From Oscillibacter sp. (GTDB lineage: Bacteria; Bacillota; Clostridia; Oscillospirales; Oscillospiraceae): 64,000 bases of DNA. Shown here one piece after another: positions 8,306-16,800 of this stretch. A program made the position numbers and the translations under genes. The stretch spans positions 47,818 through 111,817 of the forward strand of contig DPPB01000031.1 in assembly GCA_003539495.1 (NCBI GenBank). Direction: 5' to 3'. Positions within the stretch are counted from its first letter, which is position 1; each line of letters starts with the position of its first letter. The notes under the pieces are model-generated. The model was not told the DNA's origin and ran no database searches. It was given only the letters and a program-made list of their open reading frames with translations.

Positions 8306-8841
8306 ACAGGCAGTTCTCCTTTGTAAACGATGCGGCCCCCGAAGCTCACCTCTGCTACAGCGTCACACACGGCGGCCAGGCTCCGGTCGATATGGGCCAG
8401 GCCCCGGCGATACTGCTCCGTGAGGTCGCCGTAAATCATGGCGTCGGAATAAATATAGTCGCTGACGAACACCATGCTTTTCATTCGCCGGGCCAAGGCT
8501 GTCAGCTCCCGGGCCACCCGCTCCGGGGCGGTGAGATCTATCGAGCCGTCCGGGCGGAACATCTCATTGGAAAGCAGGGCGGTGACGCTATCCAAAAGGT
8601 AGGTACCCTCCACATCAGCATCCTGCAGTGCCGCCTCCAGCCCCAGGCCGCACTCAATGGTCTGAAAGCCCAGGCCCGAGCGGCTGGCCACATGGCGGGC
8701 AATGCGGCTGCGGTCCTCCTCATCGTGGGGGATCATGGTGGCCAGATAATACAGCTGCCCCGGCCGGCTCAAGTACACGGCGGTCTGCTCGGCCAGTGTG
8801 GATTTCCCGTTTTTACAGCCGCCGGAGAGAAACACGGTCAT
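8302..8841 (-). CDS. cobU: Adenosylcobinamide kinase / adenosylcobinamide-phosphate guanylyltransferase
   Basis: This 179-residue protein has a Walker A loop SGGCKNGKS (6-14) and the RIARHVASR segment, whose His50 aligns with the His that takes GMP in Salmonella CobU. Then comes a conserved LLDSVTALLSNEMF block. It phosphorylates and then GMP-activates adenosylcobinamide. The ATG at 8841 starts one base after the cobT stop; an upstream in-frame start is possible but would overlap cobT. The stop overlaps cobS (ATGA). Confidence 0.88.
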   Translation of the reverse strand: MTVFLSGGCKNGKSTLAEQTAVYLSRPGQLYYLATMIPHDEEDRSRIARHVASRSGLGFQTIECGLGLEAALQDADVEGTYLLDSVTALLSNEMFRPDGSIDLTAPERVARELTALARRMKSMVFVSDYIYSDAMIYGDLTEQYRRGLAHIDRSLAAVCDAVAEVSFGGRIVYKGELPV

Positions 8842-8842
8842 A

Positions 8843-9934
8843 TCAGAAGCAATCCTTTCCCCGGATGTCATCCAGATAGCTGTCGTCGATGGCAGCGCCG
8901 GCAAAGGTGGCCATGCCCTCGGCGGCGGCGCAGGCCGCCTCCATCACCCGAAAAGCGATGGGGCAGCCGCTGCCCTCTCCCAGGCGCATGCCCAGGTGCA
9001 GCCACGGCTCCAGGCCCAACTCCTTTACAGCGGCGGCATAGCCCACCTCGTGGGAGGCGTGAGAGGCGAAGAAATAGTCCTCTGCCGCCGGGCACAGCCG
9101 CCCGGCGCACAGGGCCGCCACCACGGAGATGAACCCATCGATGACCACCGGCAGCCGCTGCCGGGCCGCCCCCAGGAACACGCCGCACATGGCGGCTATG
9201 TCCAATCCGCCCACCTTGCTCAAAACGTCCAGCACATCGTTTTTGTCCGGCCGGTGCAGGGCCAGGGCGTCGGTGATGACCTGCTTTTTTCGCAGGAAGC
9301 CTGCGTCGGTCATGCCGCCGCCACGGCCGGTGACAGCCTCTACCGGCAGGCCCGTCAGGGCTGCCAGCACCGCTGCGGAGGTGGTGGTGTTGCCAATGCC
9401 CATCTCCCCGGCGCCTAATATGGCCACACCCTCCTCCTTCGCCTGGCGGGCCAGCTCCATACCCGTCCAGACGGACCGGGCCGCCTCCTGCCGGGTCATA
9501 GCGGGCTCCCGCGCTAAATTGCGGGTACCGGGCAGGATCCTCCGGTTCAGGATAGCCGGGCAATCGTATTCATCGGCGATGCCCACATCCACCACCTGTA
9601 TCTCATCTCCAAAGTGATGGGCCATAGCGCTCATACCGGTGCAATAGTTTGTCATGTTCACCGCCTGGGCCGCCGTGACGCTCCGGGGCGTCACGGATAC
9701 GCCCTCCTCCACCACGCCGTTATCCGCACAGAGGACGATAATGCGGCAGGGGCTATAGACCGGGTGCAGCTTCCCGCTGATGCCGCACAGGCGGATATAG
9801 ATATTCTCCAGCGCCCCCAGGCTGCCCGGGGGCTTGGCCAGGGTGCCCTGGTATACCGCCGCCCGGGCCATGGCATCGGCATCGGCGGGAGTGATATGGG
9901 GCAGCTCCTTTAGGAGCCGTTCTTCGTAATTCAT
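8843..9934 (-). CDS. cobT: Nicotinate-nucleotide--dimethylbenzimidazole phosphoribosyltransferase
   Basis: This 363-residue CobT activates the lower-ligand base by phosphoribosyl transfer from nicotinate mononucleotide. Visible hallmarks are LAKPPGSLGALE near the N-terminus, CADNGVVEEGVS, GAGEMGIGNTTTS, and the C-terminal RLGEGSG with the catalytic Glu (about residue 320). The start chosen is the ATG at 9934, which overlaps the stop of the upstream TIM-barrel gene (ATGA). The longer frame reaching to 10489 is only the shadow of that gene. Confidence 0.94.
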   Translation of the reverse strand: MNYEERLLKELPHITPADADAMARAAVYQGTLAKPPGSLGALENIYIRLCGISGKLHPVYSPCRIIVLCADNGVVEEGVSVTPRSVTAAQAVNMTNYCTGMSAMAHHFGDEIQVVDVGIADEYDCPAILNRRILPGTRNLAREPAMTRQEAARSVWTGMELARQAKEEGVAILGAGEMGIGNTTTSAAVLAALTGLPVEAVTGRGGGMTDAGFLRKKQVITDALALHRPDKNDVLDVLSKVGGLDIAAMCGVFLGAARQRLPVVIDGFISVVAALCAGRLCPAAEDYFFASHASHEVGYAAAVKELGLEPWLHLGMRLGEGSGCPIAFRVMEAACAAAEGMATFAGAAIDDSYLDDIRGKDCF

Positions 9935-10689
9935 AGCGTTAAAAATCCTTTTTCCAGCAGCCAGCGGACGTTCTCCTCCGCCTGTAATGTCTCCAATGTA
10001 TAGGTTAGGTGTTCTTCCCGGGCCAGTGCGTGCAGCACCTGCTCCATGGGGATGGTGCCCCGTTTCAGGGGGTCGTGAAGGTCCCCGCCGCCGGCATTGT
10101 TGTGCAGGTGCAGATGCCGCAGGTAGGGCCTGCACACCTCCACCCAATCCATGACCGGGGTGCGGGACAGCTCCGCATTGGCGTGGCCCACATCCAGGCA
10201 CAGCCGCAGCCGGGGGTCGTCCACCTGGCGGATGATGTCCACCGGAATCTGTGGCGACGGCTCCATGACGTTTTCCAGGCACAGGACCATGCCCGCCGGC
10301 ACCTGCGGCAGAAACTCCCGCCAAAACTCCACGGATTTCTCCACGAACCACTCCGGATAGTATACCCACGGGATAAATCCCGTGTGAACCACCAGCAGCC
10401 GGCAACCCCAATCCTGGGCGGCAGCCAGGGCCTGGGCGTAGCGATGCCGGGCCAGGCTGACAGCCAGGGGGTCGATGGCGGCGGGACACAGCTCATTGAA
10501 CGGCGCATGGAACACAAACCGTTTCGCCGCCTGCCGGTGGCACTGTGCAGCTGTCACCACCTCCGGAATGGGGGCATCCAGATTCGCGGCAGTGCAGTAT
10601 TCGGCAATCTCCAGGCCCAGACCGTACCGGGCGGCGGTCTCATCGCACCCGGCGGAAACGGTAGAAATATAGAGCTGGCTGCAGTCCAT
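9931..10689 (-). CDS. Sugar phosphate isomerase/epimerase-like TIM-barrel protein in the cob operon
   Basis: This 252-residue protein of the xylose-isomerase-like TIM-barrel fold shows the strand-end metal-site pattern of that family: FHAPFNE, VVHTG, CLENV, CLDVGHAN, LHLHNN. It is the first gene of the corrinoid salvage operon and is coupled to cobT by an ATGA overlap. A role in handling a lower-ligand base or ribazole is possible from context but unproven. An unrelated sugar-phosphate role cannot be excluded. It has a good Shine-Dalgarno (AAAAAGGAG). Confidence 0.75.
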   Translation of the reverse strand: MDCSQLYISTVSAGCDETAARYGLGLEIAEYCTAANLDAPIPEVVTAAQCHRQAAKRFVFHAPFNELCPAAIDPLAVSLARHRYAQALAAAQDWGCRLLVVHTGFIPWVYYPEWFVEKSVEFWREFLPQVPAGMVLCLENVMEPSPQIPVDIIRQVDDPRLRLCLDVGHANAELSRTPVMDWVEVCRPYLRHLHLHNNAGGGDLHDPLKRGTIPMEQVLHALAREEHLTYTLETLQAEENVRWLLEKGFLTL

Positions 10690-10720
10690 GGCGCTTCTCC
10701 TTTTTCTTTTATGCGGGAAA

Positions 10721-10749
10721 AGTATACCACGGCAGCCCGCCCTTGTAAA
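10721..10749 (-). promoter_or_regulatory. Sigma-A promoter of the corrinoid salvage operon
   Basis: On the minus strand TTTACA (10749-10744), a 17-base spacer and TATACT (10726-10721) precede the first gene by about 30 bases. The short leader leaves no room for a riboswitch. Confidence 0.75.
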
Positions 10750-10785
10750 GCGCGCGGGAGCCGTTCATCCCCGTCTCAAGGGCAC

Positions 10786-10816
10786 AAAAGTGCCTCCCGC
10801 TGCCGGGAGGCACTTT
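10786..10816 (-). terminator. Terminator after the azoreductase-like gene
   Basis: Hairpin AAAGTGCCTCCCG / CGGGAGGCACTTT with a short loop; the minus strand continues TTTTGTG. It separates the flavoprotein pair from the cob operon. Confidence 0.75.
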
Positions 10817-10839
10817 CTGAATTGTTTCTCCGCTGCGTC

Positions 10840-11397
10840 TTACGCCTCTGTCAGGCCGTTTTCCGCCATGACCTTTTGCAGGATCGCCTCCGGGTCATTG
10901 CCCTGGATGTCCAGCCCCTCCGCCAGAAGCAGCCGGGTAGCTGGGATGCCGAAATAGTCCTCCGCCAGTGCCTTCACATACCCATAGCCAAAGCGCCCGT
11001 CAAAAGGGCCGCCCGACGTTGTGACATAGATCAGCTCCTCCGCCCGGCACATGCCCTCCGGCCGGCCGTCGGCGCCATACCGCGTCACGATGCCCGTGGC
11101 GTAGATGTTTTCGATATAGATCTTCAGCTGAGCCGGGAAGGACAGGTCCCAGTAGGGCGCCGCTATCACGATCCGGTCCGCCGCGGCGAACTGATGGGAA
11201 TAGCGGAATATCTCGCCGTCCAGCTCGCCCCGGTCCAGCAGCTCCTCCCGATGGGGCAGCCGCTGGGGGTCCATAGCCCGGATGGGCTCATCGTATAGTC
11301 GCAGCTCCTCGTACTCCCCCAGCTTTTTCAGCAGTGCCCGGGCCAGACGGTCCGTGCGGGAGTTCATCCGGGGGCAGCAGTTAATGTATAGGGTCAT
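10840..11397 (-). CDS. FMN-dependent NAD(P)H oxidoreductase, azoreductase/flavodoxin-like fold
   Basis: The 185-residue protein has the flavodoxin-like pattern of AzoR/NQO-type enzymes: an N-terminal phosphate-binding strand and loop (YINCCPRMNSRT), AAPYWDLSFPAQLKIYIE in the middle, and TTSGGPF. It would reduce quinones, azo or nitro compounds with NAD(P)H. It lies 29 bases after another flavin reductase gene, with a strong Shine-Dalgarno (GAGGAGG). The physiological substrate is unknown. Confidence 0.82.
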   Translation of the reverse strand: MTLYINCCPRMNSRTDRLARALLKKLGEYEELRLYDEPIRAMDPQRLPHREELLDRGELDGEIFRYSHQFAAADRIVIAAPYWDLSFPAQLKIYIENIYATGIVTRYGADGRPEGMCRAEELIYVTTSGGPFDGRFGYGYVKALAEDYFGIPATRLLLAEGLDIQGNDPEAILQKVMAENGLTEA

Positions 11398-11426
11398 GGG
11401 GTATACCTCCTCATAAAGTTGTCTTT

Positions 11427-12464
11427 TTACGCTTTTTCTATCTGCCGGGCAAAATCTGCCGCCCGCCGTTCGATACCCGGCAGGCGCACAAGGCTCCCCC
11501 GCTCGTTGGCTGTTTCCAGCAGGCAGAAATGAGGCGGCAGGAAAAAGGACTTGTTCATATTCAGGGCCGAAATCAGCTGCCGGGCCAGTAAGTCACCCCC
11601 GGAGTAGCCGGAAACCACCAGGCCAAACAGGCGCTTGTCGTAAAACCGCTGCTGGCGAAACAGGGCCGTCAGGCGATTGACGCAGGCGGTGAGATTGGCA
11701 GACAGGGCGTCATTATAGTTGGCGCAGAGCATCACCAGCGCATCGCATCGGCGCACAGCGGGATAGACCTCCTGTACCATGGGCCCGCTTCCGTAAAAGC
11801 AGCTGCCCTGCTCACCGAAATGCAGACATGCGGTGTAGCTGCAGCCGTTGCAATCGGGCACGGTGCCGTTGCGCAGGCCGATTTCCTCCACCTCCATCTC
11901 CGGCGGCAGCGCTCGGCGCACCAGCTCCCAAAAGGCCAGAGTGTTGGAGGTGCTGCGCTGGGAGGCATGCAGGGCCAGTATATGGCGGATGGGCCCGGGC
12001 TTTTCCCAGGCTGCCAGCCTTTCTATCAGCTCCGAAATCGACGCCCGGAAGGCCGTCTCCTCATTCACGCCGCCTATCTGGGCCTGGACACGGAAATTGC
12101 GCAGCGATCCGGTGGCCTCCACCAGGGGCCGGCCCAAAAAGGCGCAGCCCGCCTGATTGGCGGCAAACACCATGTCCCGGGCCACATCCTTGGTGTAAAA
12201 CTCCCCCACGCCTGTGACAATCACTCCGGCCACGCAGCCGGTAAGCAAGCTCACATCCCGCCGCAGCCGGGAGAGCATGTGATAGTACGCTTCATTGCAG
12301 CCTCCCTCGTCCAGAGCCACGGCAAACAGGAGGCGCCGACCCTGCAAGCCCTCCAGGTCTCTTTCCGGGTCAGCGAAGACGCTGCCCAGGGGCAGCAGGG
12401 GCGTGAGCATTTCCTCCAGGGCAGAGCTATATGCATTTTTCGGTAAAAGAACGGTCAGCGGCAT
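11427..12464 (-). CDS. NADPH-dependent FMN reductase family protein with Cys cluster
   Basis: This 345-residue protein has an N-terminal domain of about 150 residues. A C-terminal flavodoxin-like reductase domain begins at LALHASQRSTSNTLAFW and carries a Cys-rich stretch (PDCNGCSYTACLHFGEQGSC) at the place where related iron-sulfur flavoproteins bind a cluster or substrate. The ATG at 12464 has the better Shine-Dalgarno (AAGGGG). It heads a two-gene unit with the azoreductase-like gene. Substrate not recognisable. Confidence 0.72.
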   Translation of the reverse strand: MPLTVLLPKNAYSSALEEMLTPLLPLGSVFADPERDLEGLQGRRLLFAVALDEGGCNEAYYHMLSRLRRDVSLLTGCVAGVIVTGVGEFYTKDVARDMVFAANQAGCAFLGRPLVEATGSLRNFRVQAQIGGVNEETAFRASISELIERLAAWEKPGPIRHILALHASQRSTSNTLAFWELVRRALPPEMEVEEIGLRNGTVPDCNGCSYTACLHFGEQGSCFYGSGPMVQEVYPAVRRCDALVMLCANYNDALSANLTACVNRLTALFRQQRFYDKRLFGLVVSGYSGGDLLARQLISALNMNKSFFLPPHFCLLETANERGSLVRLPGIERRAADFARQIEKA

Positions 12465-12487
12465 TTTTACCCCTTCTTTCATGGAGG

Positions 12488-12650
12488 CTGTCGAAAAGCC
12501 CTGTCATAGCGAAGCCAGTGCTGCGCACTGGCTTCGCTATCCGCTTTGGAAATTCGGATTTTAGGGTCTTCTTTGCAAATCTCAGGTGCTGAAGCCACGG
12601 GTTCCCACGTCGCTTCGCCCCTCGGAATGACAAAACGGAATTTTCGACAG
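12488..12650. repeat. Small intergenic inverted-repeat element (MITE/REP-like)
   Basis: CTGTCGAAAA at 12488-12497 is repeated inverted at 12641-12650 (TTTTCGACAG). Inside lies a long hairpin at 12504-12541 (ATAGCGAAGCCAGTGC / GCACTGGCTTCGCTAT). The hairpin sequence resembles elements near 32660 and 54005. The element ends four bases from the stop of the LDH-like gene. Confidence 0.6.
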
Positions 12651-12651
12651 T

Positions 12652-13881
12652 CTATTGTATAGCCTTTAATTTTTCCTCTGTCTCTTTCAGGCGGTCAAGA
12701 AGTGCCCTCGGTAACGGCAGGCGCTCAAATTCCACGCCCCCCGGCGTCATACGGTTGCGCCCGCCCATGAAAACGCCGCCTAAGTAGGCCGATGAGCAGT
12801 GCCACTGCCCCCGCAGGCACAGCAGCAGGCTCAGCGCCCCCGACGACAGGGCCGGAGCCACAAAGGGCTTAAAGCCCATTCGCCGCATCTCCAGGTTTGC
12901 ATGGGCGGCCAGATCCGTCAGTTCCCGGGAGAGGGCATCGTCATAGTGCGAGATGGAGTTGGCGATGACCAGGTCCTCTCCATGGGGGCCGAAGCTGCGG
13001 CCGTCCGTGAGGAACTCCGCAAAACGGGAATCCCTTTTGGCATAATAGGCCGCCCGAGCGTTCATCACCCCCAGGCCGAAGCCCTTCACCTGGTGGGGAA
13101 ACAAGCCTCCGCCATCCAGGGTTCCATTTTCATCCCGGTTGCTCTCCAGCAGCACCGCCCGGCACAGGGGATCCACTGGATCACTGACCACGCAAAACAG
13201 GCCCTTATACCGGGCCGCCCGGGCCTTTTTCGCATACAGCGCCGCCAGTTCCCGGTTCAGCTCGTACTGAGCCATGCGCACGTCTCCGTCTTTCACCGCC
13301 GTGTCCGGCACGAACCGGGACGCGCAGAACAGGAATACATCTCCATCAAACAGCTCCTCCGGCCCGATGATCTCCACCGGCGGCAGAGCGTCATATGCCC
13401 AGGGCAGGCCGATCTGATTCAGCTCAAATTCCCACCGCTGGGGCACGTTTTCCCGCAGGTCGCAGATGCCAATAGAGGCGATGATATCCCCGCCCAGCAG
13501 CCGCAGACCCTGGAGCAGCGTGCTGCCCACATCTCCCAGGCCCAGGAGGTTCACCCGGTATTTTCCCCTCCGCGATGGGGGGGAGAGCAGCTCCTGCCAG
13601 CGGGGGTGCAGCCGGTTCACGGCTCGCACCCGTCCCGTCCGGATGGCCTCCTCCAGCTCCGCCGGGATGGCCGGGCCCGGGGTGGAGGCATCCAGGGTCT
13701 CCACGCCCTCCTTCTCCGTCAGCAGGGCCGCATCCGTCACCGGGAAGGTCTCCCGGCCCGTGAGCATTTCCCGGGCAAAGAGGAAAATGATCTCTCCCTC
13801 CCCCGGCAGGGCGCCTATTCTTTCATAGGGCAGCGCCTCCCAGGCGCAGAGGGTGTGTCCCTCATAGCGATAGTAGTTCAT
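12652..13881 (-). CDS. Lactate/malate dehydrogenase-like NAD-dependent dehydrogenase with N-terminal extension
   Basis: At 409 residues it is about 90 longer than ordinary LDH/MDH. The extra part is the first 105 residues. The rest keeps LDH landmarks: Rossmann loop GLGDVGS (114-120), VSDPVD (232-237, like VTNPVD), a conserved Arg in NARAAYYAKR (about 275-283), and FGPHGED with the proton-shuttle His at 300. It is therefore probably an active 2-hydroxyacid or related dehydrogenase. Its ATG overlaps the stop of the 1589-residue multidomain gene (ATGA), so the two are translated together. Substrate unknown. Confidence 0.7.
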   Translation of the reverse strand: MNYYRYEGHTLCAWEALPYERIGALPGEGEIIFLFAREMLTGRETFPVTDAALLTEKEGVETLDASTPGPAIPAELEEAIRTGRVRAVNRLHPRWQELLSPPSRRGKYRVNLLGLGDVGSTLLQGLRLLGGDIIASIGICDLRENVPQRWEFELNQIGLPWAYDALPPVEIIGPEELFDGDVFLFCASRFVPDTAVKDGDVRMAQYELNRELAALYAKKARAARYKGLFCVVSDPVDPLCRAVLLESNRDENGTLDGGGLFPHQVKGFGLGVMNARAAYYAKRDSRFAEFLTDGRSFGPHGEDLVIANSISHYDDALSRELTDLAAHANLEMRRMGFKPFVAPALSSGALSLLLCLRGQWHCSSAYLGGVFMGGRNRMTPGGVEFERLPLPRALLDRLKETEEKLKAIQ

Positions 13882-16800
13882 ACCTTCGCCTCCTTTGTCA
13901 TAAAGCGCATCCGCTTGAGCAGCTCGATGTCATCGTCCAGGTAGGTGGAGGCCCCCCGGCTCAGATCATAGGTCATGCTGCTTCCCTTGTCGGGGCACAG
14001 GGGCAGGATCACCGCCTCACTCAGGCGGCTGAGCGTCAGGTTCCGCGCAAAGATCCGCCGGTACTCCGTCTCCAGGGCCAGCAGGATGTTCCGGGCATTT
14101 TCCAGGCAGCACAGGCTCAGGGCCCAGGCGGTCTCCGGATCCAGCGGCCCGAACTCCGGGGAAGCATAGGGCAGGATCCGGTTCACAGACGGCTGCAGGC
14201 CGCCCTCCATCCGCTCACTGCGGCGGATGGTATCTCCGCCGATGAAGGGATACAGCGTAGACTCCACAAAGCGCATCCGCAGATTGGGCAGGTAATATAC
14301 GCCCTCGGCGTCATAGCCCAGACTCTCCATCAGATCCCGGCCGGTGCCGGTGAGATAGCCCACCAGCACCTTTTTTACCCGGGTACCGGTCTTTCGCAGC
14401 AGTGGTGCCAGGCGGCGGATACGCTTGCCGTCGTGGAGCACATCGTCCACTAAGATAGCGGGCCGGTCAAAGGCCCGAATGGTACGCACCTGATCCTCCA
14501 GCGGGGAGTAATCCGGATATGCCTCAATGGAGTACGAGGATAGATCAGGCTCATACACCTTGTCTGTGCGCAGCGTCTTGGTGACGGTGTTGGGCACGAT
14601 GACGCCGCGCATGAGCTTGCCATAGGGCACGCAGATATCCGGCCCCAGCTGCCGGGGCTGCGTAGGCTCCTCAGGTACGCCGTTGCACTCGGTGATGCGC
14701 CGCAGAAGCCTATGGTAAATCACCCCGGCAGACAGGCTCAGTACCAGCCCGCCCGGCTGGAGAAGTGTCATAGTCTCCTGCAGCCGCCGGTGCGCCGCCG
14801 CCACGGCAGCCACCACCATGGGGGCCGTAGACAAGGGGGGCTTTATGGTGGTGCCCACGTTGTTGCTGAGGATAATGGGCTGGCGCATGTCCACCGCCAG
14901 AGCGATGCGGGAGCAGCTGCCCGGCACAGGCACAAAGCCCTGCAGCCGCAGCAGATCCCGCGCCCAGGCATCCGCAAAGCCCTCCAGGGGCATATAAATG
15001 GCATAGGTGTACTCGCGGCCCAGGGCCAGGGTCAGCACCTCCGTCAAAAGCAGCTGACCCAGCTCATTCTGCTGGGAGGTCTGCGGCACAAAAAGGCCGC
15101 TTACCAGCAGCGTCCGCCCGCCGGCGTTCTGCCGCACAAAGGCCGCCAGCTCTGCGCTCCCCAGCCGGGAGAACAGGTGCTGGGAATCCATGCAGCAATA
15201 GGTGGCCGCCCCCAGCACCGTCTTGGTCTCCCCATTGGTCAGCAGCAGCACATCATCGCCGCTTTGGCGCAGCGCCCGCAGCACCGTCTCTGCGGCGGAG
15301 GCAGGCAGGGTCCGGCGCAGCATTGCGTTCAGGCGCTCCTCCTCCGGTCCGCAGGGGATAAACTCCAGATCCTCCGTCCGCAGCACGGGTTTATCCAGCG
15401 GCTCCCGCAGATACAGGCTGTGGCGGTAGATAAATTCCTGGGCCATGGGGTCAATAAGATGGGAGATATCCCGGTTAGCGTCCACCGCCTCCCGGATGCG
15501 GGTGGAGCTGATCTCCTCCAGCTCCTCTGGCAGGGTCAGCTCCAGCACCTTGCCGCTGATACAGCCGTAGTCCCCGACCATATCGGCACCGGCCCGGCGG
15601 AATATCACATGGTCGAAGCTATGGATGGAATCCGGCTCCGTGGGCTTGCGATACGAGGAGGCGTGGGCCACCACGTCGCTGCCCACCACAATGGATACCT
15701 CCCGTCCCGGGAACGCCCGGCGCAGTCGGCGCAGATTTTCGGGGTTGGCAATATTCACCGGGAAATCCTCCGGGAAGATATGCACATAAAATTCATCCGC
15801 CACAGACATGGCCGCAATCTCCCGCCGGACGCGGTAGGGCTGGGTGCGCTTAGACCAGGAAAACTCGTCGATGGCCAGCAGCACCTCAAAGCCCTCGTCC
15901 CGGATGGCCCGGACAATACCCTTGTGGGACAGGGTAAAGGGGTCAAAGGTACCGGGAAAGAAGGCCACAGGCCGAGGCGGTGAAAAGGATACGCCCCCGC
16001 ACAGCAGCTCCTGCTCCACCAAAAGCCGGTAGAGCCTGCCCAGCATGGCAGCCCGATAGTAAAAGTGCAGACCGCTCTCGCTCTCCGCCTGACATATGGC
16101 CAGGATGCGCCGGACCGTCAGCTGCAGGGACCGGCATTTCTCCTCCCGGTCCAGCACCGGCGAGCCGAACACATGTCTCCCCAGCAGATACATAGCCTCC
16201 TGCCGGGTACCCATGTCGATGCCCGCCGTACCCTTCATCAGCATACCCAGCAGCCGCTGGGCCCGGCCACGGCGAGTCCCCTCGTCCTCCGGAAAGCGCT
16301 CCCGATACACGGTGTAGGTCTCCAGGATCTCTGCAGCGGTATCCAGGGCTGAGGCCACGATATGCCCCTCTGAGGAGGAGAGGGAGGCAGCCAGGCCCAC
16401 CAGAAGCTCATCCAGCTGCTCCGGCGGCAGCCACAGGGCAAAGCGTCCCAGATACTCCGGGATATACTTGGTGAATTCCTGCTGTCCCAGCTCCAGGCCC
16501 CGGCACAGCTCCACGGCAATCTCGTTGCGCTGATCCACGCTCAGCAGCGGTGCCAGCTCCAGCAGCGCGCCGCCGGCGCTGTGACGCACGGTGACCCGGT
16601 CGCTGACCTTGATGAGGTTGGAGAAATGGGCGGCAATGTGCAGCACCTGACCGCCGCCGGCCTTGGCGTGCTCTGTCAGCAGGAGTATGTTCATTCTGCG
16701 GATAACCCACGGGGTGGCGGTTTTCAGGTTATCCAAGAAAATCTCCGAGATGGTCTCGTCCGGCAGGCGCACCACTTTTCCCTCCAGCAATCGGCTGCGC

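Noticed and set aside
9935..10489. N-terminal extension of the cobT frame
   Set aside because: It overlaps the TIM-barrel gene in another frame, has Pro/Gly-rich shadow text, and the ATGA start at 9934 fits CobT length.
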